A DNA stretch of 60,000 nucleotides. It comes from Owenia fusiformis. Its lineage: Eukaryota > Annelida > Polychaeta > Sabellida > Oweniidae. A program made the translations under genes and the position numbers. The DNA lies in contig CAIIXF020000009.1 of the NCBI GenBank assembly GCA_903813345.2, forward strand, positions 35,769,759 to 35,829,758, given 5' to 3'. Every line of letters begins with the position of its first letter. Position 1 is the first letter of the stretch. Shown here piece by piece: positions 14,567 through 25,512 of the stretch. The notes beneath the pieces were generated by a model. The model saw only the letters and a program-made list of their open reading frames with translations. It was not told where the DNA came from and searched no databases.

Positions 14567-15572
14567 TGGACCACTGCCTGCCATGCATCAGTAAGAGTTG
14601 AATAACTTTGCATGCTTTACGATTTCCACCTGGACCATTAACTGCCATGCATCAGTAAGAGTTGAATAACTTTGCATGCTTTATGATTTCCACCTGGACC
14701 ATTAACGGCCAGCCATGCACCAGTAAGAGTTGAATAACTTTGCATGCTTTATGATTTCCACCTGGACCATTAACGGCCAGCCATGCACCAGTAAGAGTTG
14801 AATAACTTTGCATGCTTTATGATTTCCACCTGGACCATTAACTGCCATGCATCAGTAAGAGTTGAATAACTTTGCATGCTTTATGATTTCCACCTGGACC
14901 ATTAACGGCCAGCCATGCACCAGTAAGAGTTGAATAACTTTGCATGCTTTATGATTTCCACCTGGACCATTTACGGCCAGCCATGCACCAGTAAGAGTTG
15001 AATAACTTTGCATGCTTTATGATTTCCACCTGGACCATTAACTGCCATGCATCAGTAAGAGTTGAATAACTTTGCATGCTTTATGATTTCCACCTGGACC
15101 ATTAACGGCCAGCCATGCACCAGTAAGAGTTGAATAACTTTGCATGCTTTATGATTTCCACCTGGACCATTAACGGCCAGCCATGCACCAGTAAGAGTTG
15201 AATAACTTTGCATGCTTTATGATTTCCACCTGGACCATTAACTGCCATGCATCAGTAAGAGTTGAATAACTTTGCATGCTTTATGATTTCCACCTGGACC
15301 ATTAACGGCCAGCCATGCACCAGTAAGAGTTGAATAACTTTGCATGCTTTATGATTTCCACCTGGACCATTAACGGCCAGCCATGCACCAGTAAGAGTTG
15401 AATAACTTTGCATGCTTTATGATTTCCACCTGGACCATTAACTGCCATGCATCAGTAAGAGTTGAATAACTTTGCATGCTTTATGATTTCCACCTGGACC
15501 ATTAACTGCCATGCATCAGTAAGAGTTGAATAACTTTGCATGCTTTATGATTTCCACCTGGACCGTTGACTG
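14567..15572. repeat. 15-unit minisatellite with 200-bp higher-order period
   Basis: There are fifteen head-to-tail units of two kinds. Type A is 64 bp (junction actgccatgcatcag) and type B is 68 bp (junction acggccagccatgcaccag). The order is A A B B A B B A B B A B B A A. The ABB block is 200 bp, so A junctions fall at 14641, 14841, 15041, 15241 and 15441 exactly. Every unit contains ttgcatgcttta and gatttccacctgg. Copies are nearly identical, implying recent expansion by block amplification. The array lies inside CaMKII intron 3. Confidence 0.97.
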
Positions 15573-17480
15573 TCACACATTATGAAACCATAGGATCAGA
15601 ATTTCTCCCATGTGTTTTACTTGATATGGAAATGAACCAGTTATAATCTAATATTGTTGCAAAAACTCAATAGTTTTTCCATATGTCAATTTAAAGTTCT
15701 GGGACCGAAAGGCTTAATTCACAGAATCCGGAGCCCTTGATCTGTCTTAATATCTGGGACTGCAAGGCCTTGATCTTTGGAAATCTCTAGGAAACAGTAG
15801 CTATTACCTATTGTCAGTGGAAAAAGATAGGTGATGAGGTGCAATTGAAAGTCAGTTTTCTAAAGTTATCTATTTTTCATTCTAAGTGTAGTACTCTGAG
15901 CTGCTTGGGAAATAAGCAAATATGATGGCTGGTTATTATCACGCAGAGATCATCTGAACCATAATGATTTTGTATCAATATAAAATATTTTGATATTCAT
16001 TATTCATAACCGAAATCTATTGCCTAACATTCAGTAAAGGGAATCTATCCATTAGTGGAGACATTTATCCCAGTAGCAAAAAACCATCAAACAATTCGTT
16101 TCATTTTCAAAATATATTAACAAGAATTTAACAGAACAGCTTTTCATATTCAATAATCTCCTATAAAAGTTTTATAGATCTAGCATCTGAGGATTACCAG
16201 CAACATAATAAGAAAATAATCAAGTGAAAATGTGCAAGATGTGGCAATGCTTCATTTTATATTAGATAAACCATCAAGCTATCCTGATTAAAAGCCACTG
16301 AATTTGTTATAAAAGGGAATCACCCTTACTCGCATCCTAATAACTGTTACTCCCATTTTTTAAATTCATACCCATGACTTGATTGGTTTCTTTTCCGTAA
16401 ATACCAGAGTCTAGAAATTGCATGGAGGTTCATTCCCTTTTTCGTCCAGAAGAGTTTCGTTCTCGTGCAGCTTCGATTTTGTGCATACATATTTACAAAT
16501 GAACCAATTCCTGAAGCTAAATTGATAATTTCAGAAAAGAAGGCTTGTTGTGATAAAGCAAGTTAAAGGTTGCGTTATTCATATTTTTTCATGGAGTTCT
16601 TCAATGGGTAAGCCACTTTTAATCCAAAAAACATCATGCAATATGCATATATCAAGAACGGAGCGTCAAGGACCAACTTGAGCACTCCATCGGTGCCAAT
16701 TTCTAAATTGCAACAATATTCACTAATTTTCACTAAGATTCCAGGGAGAAGTAAAGCTGTAAATTGTCATGCGAGAGCAAAATTGCTTTTTGGTTATCTA
16801 TCAATAGTTAAGTGCTGATGGCTTTCTACTGATCAAAGCTACAATCCAGAGAAGGATGAAGCTGAAGGAGAGGCAGCCTACTTGACAAAGTTCAATGAAG
16901 TATTTAAATAAAGTCATGCTACATATAGCATTCTTGAGGCACAGTTCTCCTTGCGACTTATGTAATCCGTCATTTTCTGTGTCTAACTTCAACATAGTGC
17001 TACTACCAGTACTAGTACCAGTACTAGTACTTGGATGGATGTGCTAAATGGATGAAGGTCCTGCACCACCTATGTAGACACATTATAGAATTATAACCAA
17101 TATTACAGTAAAAGAACGAATGAATAGGCCTTATATGGCTCACCTTAGTGGTGTTTCTATGAGAATTAAGTGCTCAATTGAAAGAGAACTATACTTTACT
17201 CTTAGTCTTGTATCTTGCCCATCCCCTTCATTCTCTCTCAAAATACAGTAGAGGTTGCCTAAGACTTATGATACAATGAACCAGAGTGCTATTCATTAGT
17301 GTTAATACTCAAAGTGGGCCCAGTTACAAGCACGCCTGGATAATACATTGACTTAAATCTCTAGGCAATTTTGTAACAGAATAATGAAGAAAAATAGAGC
17401 AAATATTGACATTGCCTGGAGCTTCATTCCTTTGTGTAATTGTAAGTCATTTGCCTTAATAGAATAGCCTTGTACCTTGT

Positions 17481-17560
17481 GCCCCCCCCCCCTCTCTCAA
17501 ACAACCCCCCCCCCCCAAATAAGAGAGAAATGGAGAGGGGGAGAGGGGAGGGGGTCCAGA
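17481..17560. repeat. Poly-C runs followed by purine-rich tract
   Basis: Two runs of C (about 12-14 bases each) are followed by a G/A-rich stretch (gagagggggagaggggaggg) on the same strand. The C-rich and G-rich halves could fold back on each other. It is simple sequence and no gene is supported. Confidence 0.85.
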
Positions 17561-17691
17561 GGATAATGAAATCTAGAATTGATAGAACTGCAACTGGAAT
17601 ATTCATGCACTGGTAAAATATAATTAATGTCAATATAACACTGCATGCATATACCTCATATGAACTGATGAATATACAATATATATAACTC

Positions 17692-17738
17692 TTTGTTTGT
17701 TTGTTTGTTTGTTTGTTTGTTTGTTTGTTTGTTTGTTT
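17692..17738. repeat. (TTTG)n microsatellite
   Basis: Nearly 12 uninterrupted copies of the tetranucleotide. On the minus strand it translates to a repeated KQTN run, which is not a gene. Confidence 0.97.
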
Positions 17739-18754
17739 AAATGTAAGAACAGTATGCGATTGACCTTGGTCTTCACCATCTTGCTTTAAGCAAATATGCA
17801 TCTCTCTTTTATAATGAAGCATTATCATATCATCAGGGATTCAAGAGCACTAGATTCAATCAATTTCATTAGTGGATACAGCATTTGTCAGATATGTTGA
17901 ACAGTATGAACGTGAGTGTGGGCTTATTGACTAGTCTATTGGCAAAATCTCTCATTTCTATCCCATGGAAATTGCAGACTTACCATTGGTAGCCCTTACA
18001 TGAAGAATAAATTTGATATTCAAACCCCTTCTGAATTTGTAATTAGGAAAATCAGAAAAAGATTGAGCTTTGAAATTATCTAACCAACATTGTCAAATAA
18101 TCATAACACAATACTATACTATCATACAATGATTTGATACAGTATTTATACTATACTATCACAAAGCACTTATAGCTTTAGGATCTCAAGAATAATTCAC
18201 CCATTAATTTTAATTAAATGCATTTGTTCTTCTGTTTAAAATAAGTGAAGCTGAGACAGCTGTATACGCTTAACAATATTAGAATAATGATGGTTAATAT
18301 CTATCCCCCAAAGCTTAGGTGAACGGCTTTATTAAAGCACTAGACCATTTAGATAGGGTTAGGGTGTGGGAGTACATAGTTCAACCAGATAAACTCAAAG
18401 CTGAAAAGTACTTGTCGTTAACTGTCCTTTAAATATCAAATAAAACCTGAACATCAAAATACTTGTAATTATAATTGTATTATGGAAATAAATATAACAT
18501 AACTTGAAAAGCAAAATATCAGCAGTAAGTTGAAACCTCATGAGCTGGCATTGTCTGGATGTCTGCTATGCTATTACATAATATATTTAATATATATAAT
18601 CATTATTTCTCGTATAAAATGTATCTACTCGTATACATTATGGGTTAATGCTTCTATGCTCTGTTGGCTCATATGCAATGTCTCTATGCATTGTAGATTA
18701 ATAGAATAAAATATAAGCCTATGCACTGATGGTTTATATGAAATGCATCTATAC

Positions 18755-18812
18755 CTTTACAGAATATGCACCTTTATAGTGCAGGTTTATAGAATATGCA
18801 TCTTGCTGCTAA
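18755..18812. repeat. Outlying degenerate copies of the 30-bp minisatellite
   Basis: Segments such as ctttacagaatatgcacct and gtgcaggtttatagaatatg resemble the main array at 20743-21292. They sit left of the Harbinger-like element, so the element (plus ~150 bp) separates them from the array. Confidence 0.65.
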
Positions 18813-18873
18813 CTCGATAAAAGGCTGGCACTGGCTAGAATTGTCTATGGTTCTAGCCAGGATAAAGATACCT

Positions 18874-20650
18874 GAGGCCTCATTATCATCTGGTCGCAAA
18901 TAGTTGCGTTGCGTCTGCGATGCGATTGCGATCGCAATTCGTAACGCATGCGATGCGTGATATTATCAATTGAGCGCAATCGCAGACGCAAAGCAATCGC
19001 AAAACAATTAAAACGTAAGTTGCGATCGCAAGTCTAGAGTGTATTTTGGCGCGAAATTTAAAAGGACACTGGCACTAGTTTTTGACATTGATTGATTGAA
19101 ATTGATAGAAATCCAATAATTGATATGATTTGATTTGATATGATTTGATTGATTGCGCATGTATTACACTTGTGCAAGACATAAGTGCGCCAAAATGCAA
19201 ATCGATTTACATTGAACAGACGGTAGTCGAAGAAACATGTCGAGGGCAAGGAATTGGACAAATGATGAACAAGAATTATTAGTATCTCTCATTGAGAAGG
19301 ATGCAAATATTATTTTGGCACCACTTAGCTGTCAAATAACAATACAGTCACAGGATAGTTGCTGGGCAAGGGTAGCTGAAAAAATAAGTTCACTTGGTGT
19401 GGAAATGAGGACTAGAAAAAACGTCACACATCACTGAAAATAAATAAGTGTTAAAACGGGAAGTTGTCATGTTACTGAAACTAACTGAAATAAAATGAAC
19501 TTTTGGTCGTTGTTGTATGTGTTCTACAATGCTTCTATCTAAAATCCGTCAACATAATTTTTCAACAGACAATGAAACGATAACAGCTAATGAGTTTTCT
19601 ATTTGGTGGTGTATATTTTACATTTTATACACATGCAAGAAAATTGCAAGTTGTGGGTTCCATATCGATATATGTTTAAATATGTCTCCAGTGTATTGCA
19701 TTTATTTTCCTTTGGAACAAAATATGAAACACGTCTTTTGCATTGTGATCAAAGCAAATCATGTTTGAATCAGGGTCGGGATGAAAATGTGAAAATCTAC
19801 AATTTTGAGACGAACTCTCATTTCCAATTGAAAATCTAACTCTTTCCGACGAGTCAACTTCAATGCGATGGGTGATGCTTGAACAACAGATACAGAGTAC
19901 ATGTCTATGTAAAAAAGAAAATCGTGCTTTTTCATTTTTAAACTATTAAATATATATTGATATGCATTTATTCTATTATGTAGAATTAACAACACGTTTC
20001 TAGTCATATTCAAACTCGATCAAATAAAATGTCTTTAATATTTAACATGTTGGTGTTCTTGTACTTTTGCAGACGATGTAGTTGAGGTACATATACACTA
20101 GGAACGCTCAGAACATTATTGTAGTAGTGGCAAGATTAATTCACCAAACAAGCTTTATTAGCTAGATAAATATTTAATTGGCGAAAATCCTATGCTCCAA
20201 AGAGCACGAAATATTGCAGGCACCAATCTAAGACGTTTACAGTATGTGATGCGTTCGCAATATTTAGAAACAAACGTGATTTTTAAGGATTTACAGGCTC
20301 AATTAAATGTATATTTTAATCATATTAAATAAATAAATTTGAACAATTTCTTCGATACTATTGATTAATACTTAACAGGTAGTGAAATGACCGATATAAA
20401 ACACCACAAAATATCCATTAACATAGATAAAATAACGCTCAAAGATGAACTAGATTTGCGATTTGATTTGCGACAGGGTAAACGTCGTCGCAACTTTTTG
20501 TTTAGTTGCGATCAGAAAATCGATAACTTTGCGTCAGACTTGCGATGCGATGGAATGATAATAACATTTTTGGGAAATAGTTGCGTTGCGATGTCTTGCG
20601 ATGCGATTCGCATGCGATTTTGCGTTGCGACCAGATGATAATGAGGCCTC
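18874..20650. mobile_element. Harbinger-like non-autonomous DNA transposon (1.78 kb)
   Basis: The terminal inverted repeat gaggcctcattatcatctgg (continuing tcgcaa) starts at 18874, and its exact complement ends at 20650. Subterminal regions on both sides are packed with ttgcg/tgcgat motifs, including gcgatcgc palindromes. Inside is one Myb/SANT-like ORF (19237-19437). No DDE transposase ORF is present, so it cannot move by itself. Because the ends carry the palindrome gaggcctc, the target-site duplication cannot be read unambiguously. Placement in PIF/Harbinger rests on the Myb-like ORF. Confidence 0.75.
19237..19437 (+). pseudogene. Truncated Myb/SANT-like DNA-binding protein of the Harbinger-like element
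   Basis: This 66-residue ORF begins MSRARNWTNDEQELLVSLIE. The pattern RNWT..E...L..LIE, then CWARVAEKISSLGV, then RT...V.HH, fits the Myb/SANT-like domain found in Harbinger transposons and in domesticated relatives such as NAIF1. The frame stops at a TGA where the family usually has the tryptophan of a ..KW/HW motif, and another stop follows. I read it as a decayed transposon gene, not a host gene. A short functional DNA-binding peptide is not excluded. Confidence 0.6.
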
Positions 20651-20742
20651 CGTTCTTCAACTCGACAATGGGAAGAACTGCTCTACCTTAGTGACTAATA
20701 TGTCATGATATGACATCTAAAGAGTCAATAAAAGATATATAT

Positions 20743-21292
20743 ATAGTGCAGGTTTACAGAATATGCATCTTTGTAGTGCAGGTTTACAGAATATGCATCT
20801 TTGTAGTGCAGGTTTACAGAATATGCATCTTTGTATTGCAGGTTTACAGAATATGCATCTTTGTATTGCAGGTTTACAGAATATGCATTTTTACATAATA
20901 TGCATTTTTATATTACAGGTTTACAGAATATGCATCTTTATATTGCAGTTTTACATAATATGCATCTTTATATTGAGGTTTTTCAGAATATAAATCTTTA
21001 TATTGCAGTTTTACAGAATATGCATCTTTATATTGCAGATTTACAGAATATGCATCTTTATATTGCAGGTTTACAGAATATACATCTTTATATTGCAGGT
21101 TTACAGAATATGCATCTTTATATTGCAGGTTTACAGAATATGCATCTTTATATTACAGGCTTACAGAATATGCATCTTTATATTGCAGGTTTACAAAATA
21201 TGCATCTTTATATTGCAGGTTTACAGAAAATACATCTTTATATTGCAGGTTTACAGAATGCATCTCGTACATTGCAGGTTTACAGATTGTGC
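20743..21292. repeat. 30-bp minisatellite, about 18 copies
   Basis: The unit contains ttgcaggtttacagaatatg followed by catctttata. The first copies carry gtagtgcagg, the rest tattgcagg, so variants are grouped. Because 30 is divisible by 3, all plus frames stay open across the array and give repetitive pseudo-proteins (GLQNMHLYIA-like); these are not genes. Confidence 0.95.
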
Positions 21293-22146
21293 CTCTAGAA
21301 CTGAGCTTCTACATGGGAAGATATGTCTCACGCATTGTGGTTCAACCTTGGCGCAGGTGTTAACATAACACAGACGAGTACATACTATAAGACTTTTTAA
21401 CAAGTTTTCTAAAAATAAATACCTGAGGAGGATCCGCAATTTTACTCTAGATGCAGTCTAATGTAAAGTATATCAATACAGTCTTGCATAACAGATAAAA
21501 AGACAGATAAACCATTTAAGCATTTTGTTAAGCTTGTAAATGAGCTGTCTTATAAATTTAACTCACACCTGAGCACTTATTCCGACTTATATACAAGACT
21601 ACCTGAACAGAGAGCCTATACATGTTTAGTCCACAGAATATTACATTATAGGTACTTAAAAGAGATTTAACCTAAGGTTTTCAGTAAAAGTGTGCATTGT
21701 TCATGTCTAAGTCAGTGATTCCAATAAAATTAATTTGAATCCTCTTGATTTTAAAGGAAGATGGGTACACCATCTTGATCCATCAAGGTATTTCATGACT
21801 AAAGGAATATACTGGTTTAACAGTATCGGGTTAACAGGGCTTGATGCAAATATACTACAATATTTTTCCAAATCTTTAAGGAGAGTGTGTTAATTCAGAA
21901 ACGCAATGCAAATGAGCTCTCTCCATTCCTGAATCCTCCATGTCTACAAATCTTCGCCCCTAGTGGGTAATTAGTCGAGATTGAGAAGGATTTATCTATG
22001 AAGCGCATCTTTGTTTTACCTGAATCGGCTGTCTACCTGATTGCCTACCTGTTTGGCTGAGCTAATAGTTGTAGCTTCAGGTATGCCTTTCATGTTCTAT
22101 AAAAAGATGCATCCATATACCTGAGATATACCTGAGTTTGTAGTCT

Positions 22147-22254
22147 CAAACAACTATTTGCAATTATGAAATTTAATGATCAGACATACTCGATTATAGA
22201 CAAACAACTATTTGCAATTATGAAATTTAATGATCAGACATACTCGATTAGAGA
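22147..22254. repeat. Tandem duplication, 2 x 54 bp
   Basis: Two adjacent 54-bp copies start with caaacaactatttgcaatta and differ at one base (cgattata versus cgattaga). This is a recent local duplication with no coding content. Confidence 0.95.
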
Positions 22255-22306
22255 CGAGTAAATCAATTGTTCTCGTGATTGTGACATCACATATCATATT
22301 AGAATA

Positions 22307-22450
22307 TAGTGAAACCTGTATATCTGAACATCTCTCTTATCTGAACACCTCTCAATATGAACACCTTTTTGGTTGCAAATGTGAATACCTGCTAATATGA
22401 TCACTTTTGGCAAGTCCCAGTGGTATTCATCTTATACAGGTTTTACTGTA
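22307..22450. mobile_element. MITE, mariner/pogo-like ends (copy 3)
   Basis: The left end is tagtgaaacctgta and the right end tacaggttttactgta, flanked by TA. It shares its ends and gaacacctct-type internal repeats with the element at 8538. It is short and non-coding. Confidence 0.65.
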
Positions 22451-25326
22451 GTGGTATGTGAAAATAGTGGTTATTAACCTTACTTAGCAGGGTAGGATCT
22501 CATCATGTCTTAAGAGCCTTAAAACAAACCTTTTTAAAACCAGGCACCTAATTACTGAGTACTTCTAGAGTAGTACTAATGATTTGAGATATTGCATCGA
22601 AACATTGAGAAATCATAGTTATACACAGCCCTAGGAAAGCATGGCTTCTGTATCACTAAGATGAACAGTCAACTTCCTGGCTGTCTAATAAACCTGAGGT
22701 GGTTGAGGCATATAATGAAGAAAAGTCTGAAACAATAGATATTACCGAGTGTCTACCCAATTTCCAAAAGGCAAGTGACTTCGTTAATACTTCATCCTTG
22801 AATAATTTTCAGTTTATGTTCCTCCTAGACATCTAGTTTGATTAATCGATAAAGGTCAGTATGATCTTGCTAGAATCTGTACCGAATATGTAAGTAGGCT
22901 TTGTAGTAGTAGATCAAGCCTTTCCCATCCTTCATCAAAGGGTTTCATTTATTTCTCAATTCTATATTGAAAGAAGTGAAATACCCTTGGACCAAAGATG
23001 GCTCAATACCAGCTGGTGACGACAAGCTCTTATTGGCTTGGATGACTTTCTATATATGGTCATTTTCTCTAAAATTGTTCTCCCAGTAATGATAGTTTGA
23101 ATATTGATTATGACCCATTAAGTTGTCCTAGAGCATTGTCACACATTCATTATTTATCAGAACTGCATACACAAGGTGTCAATTGGGAAAGTGATACAAT
23201 GGGGAGAGTTTCCTGCAAGTATTAAAGGATCTTGTCAGAGGTACACGATTGACTCCACTCCCTGGATGTTGTTGCGGAGGAAAAAAGGAACAGAGAAGAT
23301 GATGTCTGGAGCCCTACATTCAAAGAATGATAACCACAACATAGTTTATATGCCAGGTTTGTTATACAGGTGTGTGGTAATTAGCTTTGAAGAGGGAACC
23401 GTGAAGAGCATCTCTAAGAGTAAAATTGCAATAATACTCCTCAATTAGTCTGTATTCAATTAGCATTCAATAAGCATGTCTGACGAAAAGAAGTTCATCG
23501 GTTTAAATTATTCCTAGAGCTGAATATGCTATAGCACTGTTTTATGCAATGTTTATGTTGATCTGAAACATTTTCCCCATGATCCTGTGAATGTTTGATC
23601 TTGCGATAGATTGAGGTAATTTGAAATGTGGCGGATGGAGAAATCCATCCATAATTACAAAAGAAATTGAATTCCAAAGTAGGGAATAAAACGGTCATGC
23701 GCTCAAATTATGACATAGTTTATGGCAACTTTGAAAAATGTTGTTAATGAATAAAGAACAGAAAATACAAACAAACATCCCCAATATCCCCACACTAACA
23801 CAAAGTCACAAATTACCAGTCCATAAGAAAATAAACAATAAATAACAGTAAAAAATCAGTTTTTTCGAAACAGGGTGCTAATTTTACCTGTTTTGAAAAA
23901 TTATCCTAAGATTTCACCTTTTTGGCAGGATGTAAGCAAATTTTCAGCAACCATTCTTATAATTTGTCAAATGTTCAGCTGGGGAGATCACTGGGTAATA
24001 ATCGGAAAATACAAAAGTGCTCAGAGCATTTGAATTCCGAGAATCCCTTCTTATCTCTAAATGATATTTTCTAGGATTAGCTTCATTAACCATCAAGAGA
24101 CACATCCTGCAATAGCTGTGCAATAATAATCAATATTAGACTGAACACATAGATTCATTCAAGCACTAAGACCAAAGAAACCTTCCCTATTAGGTAATTG
24201 CTATCTGTTAATGAATGGACTGTCAATTTAAGTTAAAACATTTCCTATGGCTCTTTTCCCATAGGATTCCGCAATTTCAAAATGTCCTTTTCAATGCTAC
24301 ATACAAACTGGAGGAGTGCTCGGGAGGGAGTTTATCTACAAGGTGGCTGTTACAAGCTTGATAAAATCATAACAGTTTTTCTGGTTTATATGCAGGACTG
24401 TGCTGTATTTATAACATAAGTGATGTTTCATTAGAAAAAAGTTCTATATTCAGTAAAAACTCAAGGACAACTGTCATTAACCAATCTGGTCATTGAGAAT
24501 TGCTTTGGAAGCCGAGTATGTACACTCTACAAGATAAATAGTTACACATCCGAATACAAATCAAGGTCTTGCGATAATCACAGTATATTTGCATACATTG
24601 ACTTACCTGTATTGATTTTGTAGTACCATACCATGCAATTAATTTCTCTGTTACATTTCCCCCCAAGTGATTATTGTTCGTCCCAACATTCAAATGTATC
24701 AGCTTAGAATGATTGAAGGAGGTGGTCAATAAGAACTTAGAAAGTGTCACTTGGATATTATCCCTTTAATAATTCTCCCGGATGTATAATTTGGAATTGA
24801 AGGATCAATTCAAAATCGTGATTGGCATCTTTATACATAGAATAATTTCCTTGATAGACAGATGATAGTGAATTACATACTTTGATGGTATGCAAGTTAT
24901 ATCATAAAGTGACTTGAATCGTTTTCTAGCATATTGCATTAACTCAATCGTAAGCAAGATTAATACATCTGTTAATCTGGTAATCTCTCAGTAGACTGTT
25001 AACACAATATATGTAATATAAGCCAATAAAATCCTCTTCTACTATATATGTCCCTTTAGATCATAATACATAAAAAATCATCTAATATCGATCATTTAAT
25101 GCAATTGCATATGTTTTCACCAACCGACAACAAAATTCAATCAATACCCTGTCAACTACTATGCTATAGTAATGTACTTCAGGGAGGGCATTCAACTGAT
25201 TCTAGGCACCTTCTTTCTTATATGACATCAAATGCTTTCCCTAATTACTTTTTATATACTCAACTCAGATTTTTTTCTATAAGTTCTTAATAGTTGCTAA
25301 AACAGCCCCTTGCATCCCTTGCAACT

Positions 25327-25512
25327 CTTGCAATAACCCATTTAAATGCATTGCCTTACATCTCTTACAATTCCATACCTAATATTTGTATTCCTAAACA
25401 TTGCATTCCTAACCCTTGCAATAACCCATTTAAATGCATTGCATTGCATCTTTAACAATTCCATACCTAATATTTGCATTCCTTAACGTTGCATTCCTAA
25501 CCCTTGCATTTA
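25327..25512. repeat. 88-bp tandem duplication, 2.1 copies
   Basis: Copies start at 25327, 25415 and 25503 with cttgcaataacccatttaaa (the third is cut short at cttgcattta). Shorter gcattcctaacccttgca-type sub-repeats occur inside and just before it. Confidence 0.88.

Noticed and set aside
14129-14584. 151-codon minus-strand ORF
   Set aside because: No recognisable domain, AT-rich composition typical of chance ORFs, and it overlaps the start of the minisatellite.
14567-15572. CRISPR-like regular array
   Set aside because: Units are contiguous tandem repeats with no unique spacers, and the DNA is clearly animal.
20710-21368. Overlapping plus-strand ORFs with 10-residue repeats (GLQNMHLYIA-like)
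   Set aside because: All three plus frames stay open across the 30-bp minisatellite, which is what a repeat gives and not what a gene gives.
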